The translations under genes were made by a program, and so were the position numbers. Of a DNA stretch of 64,000 bases, positions 28,031 through 35,803 are shown piece by piece. The notes beneath the pieces were generated by a model. The model was not told where the DNA came from. It did not search any database and saw only the letters and a program-made list of their open reading frames with translations. This DNA is from Mesonia sp. HuA40 (GTDB lineage Bacteria; Bacteroidota; Bacteroidia; Flavobacteriales; Flavobacteriaceae). The DNA lies in contig NZ_VRLT01000056.1 in NCBI RefSeq assembly GCF_008017835.1, positions 62,001 to 126,000 of the forward strand, read 5' to 3'. The stretch's first letter is position 1. Every line of letters begins with the position of its first letter.

Positions 28031-28666
28031 ATGAATTGGTTGGAGTGGTTTTTTGAGCCTTATATTGGTGTTTCTTCGCATCTTATTTTACTTGAAATTG
28101 TGGCCGTAGTGTTCGGGTTTTTATCGGTTTGGTACTCTAAAGAAAATCATATTTGGGTGTATCCTACAGGAATCATCAACACCAGTATTTTTGTATACAT
28201 TTTGTGGCATTACGGTTTACTGGGAGATATGCTAATTAATGGGTATTACTTTAGTATGAGTATCTATGGCTGGTATATTTGGTCAAGAAAAAAAAATGGA
28301 GAGACTTTACATAAAATAGAACATGCCAGTTTTAAAGAACATTTATATGGTTTACTTCTTTTTTTTGGCACAGCTATATTTGTTATAGGGGTGTACACTG
28401 TATTTGAAAAATGGGATGGATGGATTTCTTATATGGATGTTTTTACCACGGCAATATTTTTTGTTGGCATGTGGCTTATGGCCAAACGTAAAATTGAAAA
28501 TTGGATTTTTTGGATTATAGGTGATTTGGTTTCGGTGCCCTTGTATTTTTATAAAGGATTGAATATGGCAGCAGTACAATACATATTATTTACTATCATT
28601 GCGATTTACGGATATTATTCATGGATAAAGATTTACAACAACAACCAAGTAATTGTATCAAAATAG
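28031..28666 (+). CDS. pnuC: Nicotinamide riboside transporter PnuC family
   Basis: A 211-residue inner-membrane carrier of the PnuC family with seven to eight spans. Family phrases are WVYPTGIINTSIFVYI, YYFSMSIYGWYIW and WIIGDLVSVPLYFYKGL. PnuC-type proteins move a vitamin nucleoside by facilitated diffusion, trapped by phosphorylation. The next gene is a NadR-like kinase overlapping by 46 bp, which points to nicotinamide riboside; PnuT (thiamine) is a sister type and cannot be excluded. Confidence 0.85.
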   Translation: MNWLEWFFEPYIGVSSHLILLEIVAVVFGFLSVWYSKENHIWVYPTGIINTSIFVYILWHYGLLGDMLINGYYFSMSIYGWYIWSRKKNGETLHKIEHASFKEHLYGLLLFFGTAIFVIGVYTVFEKWDGWISYMDVFTTAIFFVGMWLMAKRKIENWIFWIIGDLVSVPLYFYKGLNMAAVQYILFTIIAIYGYYSWIKIYNNNQVIVSK

Positions 28667-29187
28667 TTTTTTTTGGTCCAGAGTCAACTGGTAAAACCAC
28701 CTTGGCAAGGCAATTAGCAGAACACTACCAAACACAATGGGTACCTGAATTTGCACGTGACTATTTGCAAAGAAAATATGATGACTCTGGTGTTATTTGT
28801 GAAGAAAAAGATCTTATACCCATTGCCATTGGGCAAATAGATCTAGAAAATAAACTTGTAGTATTAGCGAACAAAGTGTTATTTTGTGACACCAATGTAT
28901 TGCAAACTTACTGCTATGCTCAAGTGTATTACACAAACTTTAAAAATGAACGCTTAGAGCAAGCGGCGCAAAAACATCAATACACCTATTATTTTCTTAC
29001 AGATATTGATGTGCCTTGGGAAGCAGATGATTTAAGAGATAAACCCAATGAACGCCAAGCTATGTTCAATCATTTTGAGCGGGCTTTGCAAAAAAATAAT
29101 TTGCCTTATACACAACTTTCTGGCAGTTTAAACACACGCGTAGAGTTGGCAAAAAAGCAAATTGATAAACTATTAAGCAATGATTAA
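28621..29187 (+). CDS. NadR-like nicotinamide riboside kinase (AAA ATPase)
   Basis: A 188-residue P-loop kinase: FFGPESTGKTTLARQLAEHY holds the Walker A, and WVPEFARDYLQ matches the ribosylnicotinamide-kinase part of NadR; CDTNVLQTYCYAQVYY and DVPWEADDLRD follow. The N-terminal nucleotidylyltransferase and regulator domains of enterobacterial NadR are absent. It starts 46 bp inside pnuC, a tight coupling that fits transport followed by trapping. It ends 8 bp inside the DUF4301 gene. Confidence 0.85.
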   Translation: MDKDLQQQPSNCIKIVFFGPESTGKTTLARQLAEHYQTQWVPEFARDYLQRKYDDSGVICEEKDLIPIAIGQIDLENKLVVLANKVLFCDTNVLQTYCYAQVYYTNFKNERLEQAAQKHQYTYYFLTDIDVPWEADDLRDKPNERQAMFNHFERALQKNNLPYTQLSGSLNTRVELAKKQIDKLLSND

Positions 29188-30709
29188 TAATTTTGATTTT
29201 TCTCAGAAAGATATAGCCCAACTAGAAAAACATGGTTTAAACCAAAACCTTATAGCCAACCAGATGCGTTTGTTTGAGAATGGTGTTGAGCCTATCAAGT
29301 TGGTCGAACCTGCAACTGTAAATAATGGTATTAAATCTCTTTCTCCAGAGAAAATAGCGGGCTTGCAGAATGGCTTTCTTAATTATCAAGGAAAAAGTCT
29401 AAGTTTTATTCCAGCTAGTGGCGCAGCTTCACGTATGTTTAAAGACTTATACAGGTTGCATGAACTATCGAATAGCTCTGAAACACTAGCCAATACCCTG
29501 CAAGAATCATCTTGGAGTTCGTGGTGTAATTTCTTTAAGAATAAAAACAAATTGGCTATATATCAGCAACTAAGACCCTTTTTAAAAAATAATAATCCAG
29601 GTTACGAGAGCCAAAATGAGAACCAACAAAATTACTTATTTTTAAAGGCATTGTTTCAACCTGTTATTCAAGGAGAAGCTATTGTAAATTTACCTAAGGC
29701 ACTTGTACCTTTTCATTTAGAGCAAGATAATGTAATAACTGCTTTTGAAGAACAACTGGTTGAAGCGTGCTACACCCAACCTCTTGAAAGAGTAGCTTTA
29801 CATTTTACCATTTCAGAAAGTAAAGCTTCTTTATTTAAAAAAGTGGTGGAGAAAAAACTTAAAGCTTTGGAGGAGGCATTTCAGAAAAAGCTTGTAATTG
29901 ATTTTTCATATCAGAAAAGACATACCGATACTTTAGCGGTAGATCATGGAAATAAGCCAGTAAGAGATAGAGAAGGTCAGCTTATTTTAAGACCTGGTGG
30001 GCACGGGGCTTTATTAGATAATCTAAATGATGTAGATGCCGATATTGTTTTTATTAAAAACATAGATAATGTAAGTTCAAAACGCATTCTTCAGGAGAAT
30101 GTTGTTTATAAACAGGCTTTGGCCGGATTGCTAATTGAAGTACAAGACAAAATTTTCTCCTTATTAAATGAGTTAGAAGAAAAGGGTTTTAACGAAGCTT
30201 TAGCAACGGAGGCTGATAGCATTGCCGAAACCTACTTTTTTAAAAAAATTAATTTTGATAGTGCTCAGGCAATTTTTAATTTTTATAATCGGCCTTTGCG
30301 GATTTGTGGTATGGTTAAAAATCAAGGAGAGCCAGGTGGAGGTCCGTATTGGGTGCAACACGATAACCAACACCCTAGTTTACAAATTGTAGAGTCTTCT
30401 CAAATAGATAAAAAAGATAAAAACCAATTGGCTATATTAAAAAAATCAACACATTTTAATCCGGTTGATTTAGTTTGTGGTCTTAAAAATTATAAGGGTA
30501 ACGCCTTTGATTTAACTCATTTTAGAAATGAAAACGAATGTTTTATTTCAATCAAATCTAAAAATGGGGAAGAATTTAAAGCACTGGAGTTACCGGGACT
30601 ATGGAATGGTGCTATGGCTTATTGGAATACAATTATGGTTGAGGTACCAGTGAATACCTTTAATCCTGTAAAAACAGTTTTGGACCTATTAAAGCCAAAT
30701 CATCAATAG
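29180..30709 (+). CDS. DUF4301-family protein
   Basis: A 509-residue cytosolic protein of the DUF4301 family of Bacteroidota. SFIPASGAASRMFKDLYRLH near residue 75 and LILRPGGHGALLDNLNDVDA near residue 275 look like the signature loops of nucleotidyl-sugar transferases (UGPase fold), with LRICGMVKNQGEPGGGPYWV later. A nucleotidyltransferase role is inference only. It overlaps the kinase gene by 8 bp and is regularly found with it, so it may act in the same cofactor path. Confidence 0.82.
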   Translation: MINNFDFSQKDIAQLEKHGLNQNLIANQMRLFENGVEPIKLVEPATVNNGIKSLSPEKIAGLQNGFLNYQGKSLSFIPASGAASRMFKDLYRLHELSNSSETLANTLQESSWSSWCNFFKNKNKLAIYQQLRPFLKNNNPGYESQNENQQNYLFLKALFQPVIQGEAIVNLPKALVPFHLEQDNVITAFEEQLVEACYTQPLERVALHFTISESKASLFKKVVEKKLKALEEAFQKKLVIDFSYQKRHTDTLAVDHGNKPVRDREGQLILRPGGHGALLDNLNDVDADIVFIKNIDNVSSKRILQENVVYKQALAGLLIEVQDKIFSLLNELEEKGFNEALATEADSIAETYFFKKINFDSAQAIFNFYNRPLRICGMVKNQGEPGGGPYWVQHDNQHPSLQIVESSQIDKKDKNQLAILKKSTHFNPVDLVCGLKNYKGNAFDLTHFRNENECFISIKSKNGEEFKALELPGLWNGAMAYWNTIMVEVPVNTFNPVKTVLDLLKPNHQ

Positions 30710-30711
30710 GT

Positions 30712-31110
30712 TTGCAAGAAGAAAAAATACTAGCCGAAACACAATTTAAGGCTAGCCTTAGCGGTGGCCCTGGAGGACAGCACGCTAATAAAACATATTC
30801 GCAAATAATATTATACTGGGACCTTTCAAATTCAGAGTGTTTTACAGCTGAAGAAAGAGAACGGCTATCCCAAAAATTAAGCTCCTATTTAAATAAAGAT
30901 GGGGTTTTACAAATGCGATGCGCAGAGAGCCGTAGCCAGTTTAAAAATAAACAATTAGTAATACGGCAGTTCCTACAGACGCTTAAAAAGAGCTTAAAAG
31001 TTCCGCGAAAGCGAAAGAAAACTCTTCCTACAAAGGCTGCCCGATTAAAGAGACTTCACAATAAACGCTTGCATTCGGAAAAGAAACGAAATAGGAAACC
31101 TCCTTTGTAG
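30712..31110 (+). CDS. arfB: ArfB-like peptidyl-tRNA hydrolase (release-factor domain)
   Basis: A 132-residue single-domain release-factor relative, with the catalytic GGQ loop in SLSGGPGGQHANKTYS. The basic C-terminal tail (RKRKKTLPTKAARLKRLHNK, KRNRKPPL) enters the mRNA channel of stalled ribosomes. ArfB frees peptides from ribosomes without a stop codon. The start is a TTG, 2 bp after DUF4301. Last gene of the row. Confidence 0.92.
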   Translation: MQEEKILAETQFKASLSGGPGGQHANKTYSQIILYWDLSNSECFTAEERERLSQKLSSYLNKDGVLQMRCAESRSQFKNKQLVIRQFLQTLKKSLKVPRKRKKTLPTKAARLKRLHNKRLHSEKKRNRKPPL

Positions 31111-31128
31111 AATTTTATAGGTGAGGAA

Positions 31129-31167
31129 GTGTAGAAAAATTACACACTTGTGTGTGGAATTCTACAC
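31129..31167. repeat. Imperfect inverted repeat after arfB
   Basis: Outer arms GTGTAGAA/TTCTACAC (31129-31136 with 31160-31167) and inner arms ACACAC/GTGTGT (31142-31147 with 31150-31155), with a small internal loop. No T-run follows, so it is not a standard terminator; it could be an operator or an RNA hairpin. Confidence 0.6.
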
Positions 31168-31283
31168 ATTGTTTAAATTCTATTTTATAGAAACGCTAGA
31201 CTATTACTAGATTTTAGCCAATACTTGACTTTATAATTAAATGGTATGCTTTTTTCTATAGTATTAATAAAGGAAACCATTAC

Positions 31284-31601
31284 ATGATGAAAATACTAAT
31301 AATGCTTATTTTTTGCCTAGGTTCTATCAGTTTAGGGTTTTCACAAAATGGTAAAGTTGAAGCCATAAATAAGAATGAAAGCGTTCTAAGCGATGGTTTT
31401 GTTTTTCTGCCGGAGATTGAAGTAAAAAAATCAATTATACAGTCAATTACCAAACGATTTGAAAAGAGTAAATCGGTTAAGATTTATGTAAATAAGCAAA
31501 ATGATTATAAAGTAGAACTAATAAATGCTAAAGACGAGAAACAAGTAGTTTATTTAGATGAAAAAGGAAATTGGATTTATCCAAAATATGAAAATTTGTA
31601 G
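31284..31601 (+). CDS. Small secreted protein of unknown function
   Basis: A 105-residue protein with a signal peptide (MMKILIMLIFCLGSISLGFS, cleavage near GFSQ). The mature part of about 83 residues is Lys/Glu/Val-rich and looks beta-rich (KVELINAKDEKQVVYLDEKG). I recognise no family. It is a single gene, with 173 bp before it holding the inverted repeat at 31129 and a terminator after it. Confidence 0.7.
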   Translation: MMKILIMLIFCLGSISLGFSQNGKVEAINKNESVLSDGFVFLPEIEVKKSIIQSITKRFEKSKSVKIYVNKQNDYKVELINAKDEKQVVYLDEKGNWIYPKYENL

Positions 31602-31638
31602 CGAAAGCTAAGATTGGTTAGTTTTGTACAGTTAGTGA

Positions 31639-31665
31639 AGACCGCCTTAAAAGGCGGTCTTATTT
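31639..31665 (+). terminator. Terminator after the small secreted protein
   Basis: Perfect stem AGACCGCCTT/AAGGCGGTCT (31639-31648 with 31651-31660), 2-base loop in the full pairing, then TATTTTAT. Confidence 0.85.
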
Positions 31666-31727
31666 TATGAAAAAATTGAGAATGGATTGCTTTTGTTTAG
31701 ACTAAATTTGTAAATAAATTACGCATT

Positions 31728-33092
31728 GTGAACCGAATTTTAATCGTTGAAGATGATCTTGCATTTTGCCAGATGTTAGCCACTTTTTTAACCAAAAAGG
31801 GTTTTGAAGTTGCCACCTGTACAAGTGCAGAGCAAGCACATAAAGAACTCGATCAAAATCTATTTGATGTTTTACTTACAGATGTACGTTTGCCCGAAAA
31901 GCAAGGAACGGTATTGCTTGATCGTGTTCAGCAGAATAATTGGTCTACCAAAGTGATTTTAATGACAGGGTATGCAGAAGTGAGTAAAGCGGTTGAAGTG
32001 ATGAAAAGTGGCGCCTTTGATTATATTGCTAAGCCTGTTAACCCCGAGAAACTACTTGCTAGCATAAAGAACGCGCTCAAGGAGTTGCAAGGATTTGAGA
32101 AAAGTGCTATAAAACAAACAACTAAAGCCCATAAGAAATCGGATGCTTTAATTTCAGAGTCTCAAAAGCAGAAATACGTACAAGGGGTGAGTAAAGAGGC
32201 AAAGACTTTGGCAGATTATATAGATTTAGTGGCTCCCACAGATTTCTCAGTGCTTATTGTAGGCCAAAGCGGTACAGGTAAAGAGTATGTAGCAAAAAAA
32301 ATACATCATAAAAGCAAACGTGGTAAAAAGGCTTTTGTCGCAGTAGATTGCGGTGCTATACCCAAAGAATTAGCTGTTAGCGAATTTTTTGGGCACGTGA
32401 AAGGTTCTTTTACTGGAGCTATTCAAGATAAGGTGGGTCATTTCCAAGCTGCCAACGGCGGAACCTTATTTTTAGATGAAATAGGTAACTTATCTTATGA
32501 ACTGCAAATTCATTTACTTAGAGCCTTGCAAGAAAGGAAAATAAAACCTATAGGAAGTCATACTGAAATCCCAGTGGATATTCGGGTGATAGCCGCTACA
32601 AATGAAAATTTAGACAAAGCTGTTGCGGCGGGTCACTTTAGAGAAGATTTATACCACCGATTAAATGAATTTAGTATTCAAATTCCTGCTTTAGCGGATC
32701 GAAAAGAAGATTTAGTGCTCTTTGCAAACCATTTTTTAAGCCAAGCCAACCAAATTTTAAATAAACAAATTTTGGGTTTTACCGATGAAGCAATGAGTAG
32801 AATGGAGCGCTATTCTTGGCCAGGAAATTTACGCGAATTACAAAATTGTGTAAAGCGAGCCAGCTTAATAGCACAAAACGACTATATCGAGGAAACAGAT
32901 TTGCCAAAAGAAATTCTAGTAAAACCCGAACCCCAAGAATCTTATTCGTTATTTAAAAATAAAAATGAGGTTCAGTTAATTAAAGATACGCTGGCCAAAA
33001 CGGGCGGAAATAAGAGTAAAACCGCAAGGTTGTTACAAATAGATCGCAAAACGCTCTATAATAAATTAAAGCAGTATAATATAGATTATTAA
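31728..33092 (+). CDS. Sigma-54-dependent response regulator (NtrC family)
   Basis: A 454-residue transcription activator. Receiver domain 1-120 with Asp9, Asp10, phosphoacceptor Asp52 and Lys102. AAA+ domain with Walker A GQSGTGKE (179-186), sigma-54 contact loop GSFTGA (226-231) and GGTLFLDE (244-251). Fis-type helix-turn-helix at the end (GGNKSKTARLLQIDRKTLYN). The start is GTG. It meets a hybrid kinase tail to tail with a 4-bp overlap; this is the likely partner. Target promoters are not apparent nearby. Confidence 0.93.
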   Translation: MNRILIVEDDLAFCQMLATFLTKKGFEVATCTSAEQAHKELDQNLFDVLLTDVRLPEKQGTVLLDRVQQNNWSTKVILMTGYAEVSKAVEVMKSGAFDYIAKPVNPEKLLASIKNALKELQGFEKSAIKQTTKAHKKSDALISESQKQKYVQGVSKEAKTLADYIDLVAPTDFSVLIVGQSGTGKEYVAKKIHHKSKRGKKAFVAVDCGAIPKELAVSEFFGHVKGSFTGAIQDKVGHFQAANGGTLFLDEIGNLSYELQIHLLRALQERKIKPIGSHTEIPVDIRVIAATNENLDKAVAAGHFREDLYHRLNEFSIQIPALADRKEDLVLFANHFLSQANQILNKQILGFTDEAMSRMERYSWPGNLRELQNCVKRASLIAQNDYIEETDLPKEILVKPEPQESYSLFKNKNEVQLIKDTLAKTGGNKSKTARLLQIDRKTLYNKLKQYNIDY

Positions 33093-35527
33093 TTAGACGT
33101 ATTTAAATAATTTTTCAACGCTTTAATTAATAGGCTTAGTTCTTCAATAGCCTTAATCAAGTTTTCTTCATCTAATTGGCTTGGATTTTGGAGTCCTTGT
33201 TTTTCTAATAATTCAAATGATTCCACGCATTTACTGGCTTGTAATTGTTTAAGCATAGGAAGTAATTTATGAGCTGTTTTTCCAACAGATTCAAATTGCT
33301 TTGTTCTTAAACTGTAGTTTAATTGTTTTGCGCTGTTTTGGCAACTTGCTAAGAAACTTTTAATAATATTTCTTGTAGCATCATCATCACCCAAAGTGAA
33401 ATTTTGTATTTCGGATATCGTAAACAATTTGTCTTTACTTATAGGTGTGGATATTCTGGTTTGTTTTTGGAACGTTTCTAGTTTTAAGACGTGAGCAATC
33501 TCTAGTAGTAATTCTTGAGATTTATAAGGTTTAATAAGCATAGCCGAAAACCCCTTTATAAGATAATCCTCTTCTTTGAGCTGTGTGTTACCCGTAAGTG
33601 CAATTATGGGAATGCTTTTTAAAATTGCATCAGTTTTCATTTTTTTGAGCAAATCAAATCCGCTAGCGACGGGCATTTGAATATCTGTAATTACCAAATC
33701 AAACTTCCTTTTTTTAAGCAAATTATAAGCGGTTTTGCCGTTGTTGGCTGTAGAACATTTAAAGTCGGAATTTTCTAACATCGCTTTTAAATATTCAAGT
33801 TGGCTGTGCTCATCATCAACGAGTAAAATCTTTTTATCTTTAGCATTGCGTACTTTAATGTCTTTACGGATTTTTACTCGGTCTTCATTGAGATGAACCG
33901 GTATTTCAATCTTAAAAACGCTTCCAACACCGGGTTCACTTGTTAAGGAAATACTGCCGTTTAAGAGCTTTATGATTTTTTTTGTAATGGCTAGTCCTAA
34001 TCCTGAACCACCGTATTGGCTTTCAATTTTATTGTTCGCTTGTGTAAATTCTTCAAAAATTTCTTCCTGTTGACTCTTGGCTATGCCAATTCCTGTGTCA
34101 CTTACCTCTATAAGAAGATTGAATTTTTTACGCGTGACCGGTTGTAATTTTGTCTTTATTTCTATTTTACCTTTCTGAGTAAATTTGTAAGCGTTGTTAA
34201 TGAGATTGGTTAACACTTGTTGTATTCTAAAGGGGTCACCTAAGAAAGATAGCCCGGTGTGTTCGCCAAAAGAAATTTCAAGTTCAACAGCTTTTTTGGC
34301 TGGCGCAGGTATCGCAGCACTAATGCAGTTTTCTACCAAATTTTTAGGCACGAAAGGTAAAATTTCTAAACCGATTTTTCCCGCTTCAAGCTTTGAAAGG
34401 TCAAGTAGCCGGTTGACCATTTGTAAAATATAGTCTGATGATTTTTGCAATTGTCCCAATTGGTGCTTTTGCCTCGCAGTTAACGGTTCTTGATTGATCA
34501 AATCAGAATAACCCAAAATAGTATTTAGGGGAGACCTTAAATCATGCGTAACAGTGGCTAAAATCTGCTTATAGCGTTTCAATAAAAACTCGGCATATCG
34601 TTTGCTTTTTTCGAGTTCTTCCCGGTAACGAGAACTGCTTCTGGTGTCTCTTGAAATTAAAATTACAAATAACAAAATAGTAAAAATACAGGCCACCCCT
34701 AATACTCCTATAATTAAAGTGGTTTTACTAATGGCTTGTTGCGAATTTTGAAGTTGTTGTACAGATTGTTGTAGTTCTTCTCGTTCAATCTCATTCCTAA
34801 TTTTCTGAAGTTGCGCCGATAGTTTTTGATCGTTTTTTATAAGGGCATTCTCTTTAGCAATTACTTCAGTTTGGTAGCGTCTTTCTTCGCGCTCTAAAGA
34901 GCTCAATACCTTTTTAACCGAAGTTATGAGCGAATCGGCGGTTTGCTGGGTCAGCCGCTGGGCGTTGTCTTCTTTTGCATATTCTAACCATTTTATAAGA
35001 GCCCTACGCGCATGCGGACTATGATCTTTAAAAAGTTTATCATAATTGTCTTCCTCAAATAAATAATTTACCTTTTTTAAATTGTTGAGCACTCTGTCAT
35101 AGTAATTTACACTTGAGTTTTGAGATCTTAATTTTAGTAGTTCTAAAAGATTTTCTTGTTTAAGAACGAGTAGCTCATTGAGGCTGTCTAATTCAATTTT
35201 TATTTCTCGATCGGGGTATACCTCTTTTAATTGGCCTATTAACGAGTGTATAGAATCATGCTGTCTTTCTAAAGAGTCGACCTTGTCTGCCTCTTGATTT
35301 TGAATAATAGCGCGACTGATTCCTTCGGTATTATAAATTTTTGTCACCATCTTGTTCATTAACAATAGGCGCTCTTGATTTTTGGTATTTTCTTTCCCTG
35401 CCTGATTTAATTCGACTACCTGAGAGTAAATTATGTAAATAGATGCTGCTGTAAAAACAGTAAGTAACAGATAGCCAAGGCTAACTTTAAGGGTAATTCT
35501 TTTCTTTGTAGATTCAGACATGCTCAA
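33089..35527 (-). CDS. Hybrid sensor histidine kinase with receiver and Hpt domains
   Basis: An 812-residue inner-membrane kinase. Order: TM1 (about 12-34), periplasmic helical sensor (35-268, coiled-coil-rich, CHASE3-like in layout), TM2 (270-292), HisKA with His328 in THDLRSPLNTILGY, HATPase (NLINNAYKF 441-449, DTGIGI 477-482, GGSGLGL 506-512), receiver with Asp615, Hpt domain with His753 in GKTAHKLL. It can thus run a four-step His-Asp-His-Asp relay, whose last step would be the convergent sigma-54 regulator. Signal unknown. Confidence 0.93.
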   Translation of the reverse strand: MSMSESTKKRITLKVSLGYLLLTVFTAASIYIIYSQVVELNQAGKENTKNQERLLLMNKMVTKIYNTEGISRAIIQNQEADKVDSLERQHDSIHSLIGQLKEVYPDREIKIELDSLNELLVLKQENLLELLKLRSQNSSVNYYDRVLNNLKKVNYLFEEDNYDKLFKDHSPHARRALIKWLEYAKEDNAQRLTQQTADSLITSVKKVLSSLEREERRYQTEVIAKENALIKNDQKLSAQLQKIRNEIEREELQQSVQQLQNSQQAISKTTLIIGVLGVACIFTILLFVILISRDTRSSSRYREELEKSKRYAEFLLKRYKQILATVTHDLRSPLNTILGYSDLINQEPLTARQKHQLGQLQKSSDYILQMVNRLLDLSKLEAGKIGLEILPFVPKNLVENCISAAIPAPAKKAVELEISFGEHTGLSFLGDPFRIQQVLTNLINNAYKFTQKGKIEIKTKLQPVTRKKFNLLIEVSDTGIGIAKSQQEEIFEEFTQANNKIESQYGGSGLGLAITKKIIKLLNGSISLTSEPGVGSVFKIEIPVHLNEDRVKIRKDIKVRNAKDKKILLVDDEHSQLEYLKAMLENSDFKCSTANNGKTAYNLLKKRKFDLVITDIQMPVASGFDLLKKMKTDAILKSIPIIALTGNTQLKEEDYLIKGFSAMLIKPYKSQELLLEIAHVLKLETFQKQTRISTPISKDKLFTISEIQNFTLGDDDATRNIIKSFLASCQNSAKQLNYSLRTKQFESVGKTAHKLLPMLKQLQASKCVESFELLEKQGLQNPSQLDEENLIKAIEELSLLIKALKNYLNTSN

Positions 35528-35585
35528 AAATAGAATGCAAATTTTTAAAAGTGCCTTAAAGTTATGGTAAAATCAAAAAAAGAAT

Positions 35586-35593
35586 TAATTTCG
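35586..35593 (+). promoter_or_regulatory. Candidate -7 element for the riboswitch transcript
   Basis: TAATTTCG is one mismatch from TAnnTTTG and sits just upstream of the TPP aptamer, so the transcript would start with the aptamer. Confidence 0.35.
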
Positions 35594-35596
35594 CAG

Positions 35597-35678
35597 CATC
35601 TCTAAGGGGTGCCTTGAAGAAGGCTGAGATCATACCCAATGAACCTGGGCAAGTAATGTTGCCAAGGGAAAATGCGGC
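35597..35678 (+). promoter_or_regulatory. TPP riboswitch aptamer (THI element)
   Basis: Contains the conserved blocks of the thiamine pyrophosphate aptamer in order: AGGGGTGCC, GGCTGAGAT (CTGAGA at 35624-35629), ACCC then GAACCTG (35641-35647), GTAAT, and CCAAGGGAA. The closing stem uses GCAT near 35597 and ATGC near 35672. Spacing is normal for the family. It controls the TonB receptor 126 bp downstream. Confidence 0.93.
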
Positions 35679-35704
35679 TAGCAGCATTTTGTTGTAGGTG
35701 TACT

Positions 35705-35743
35705 CCTGTTTTTCTTTTGACGAAAAGAATTGCAGGTTTTTTT
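35705..35743 (+). terminator. Riboswitch expression platform: intrinsic terminator
   Basis: Stem CCTG (35705-35708) and TTCTTTT (35712-35718) with AAAAGAA (35723-35729) and CAGG (35733-35736), then seven Ts. TPP binding would favour it. A second hairpin AAAATGC/GCATTTT (35669-35675 with 35684-35690) competes with the closing stem of the aptamer; how that one prevents the terminator is not clear to me. Confidence 0.75.
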
Positions 35744-35803
35744 ATGTTTAATAATTTACCAAGAATAATCGCCCCTTTTATTCGTATTTAAAAAAAATTA
35801 CGA

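Noticed and set aside
31185-31283. Sigma-54 promoter for the small secreted protein near the NtrC-type regulator
   Set aside because: TGG at about 31232 has no GC at the required 10-bp distance; no -24/-12 match was found.
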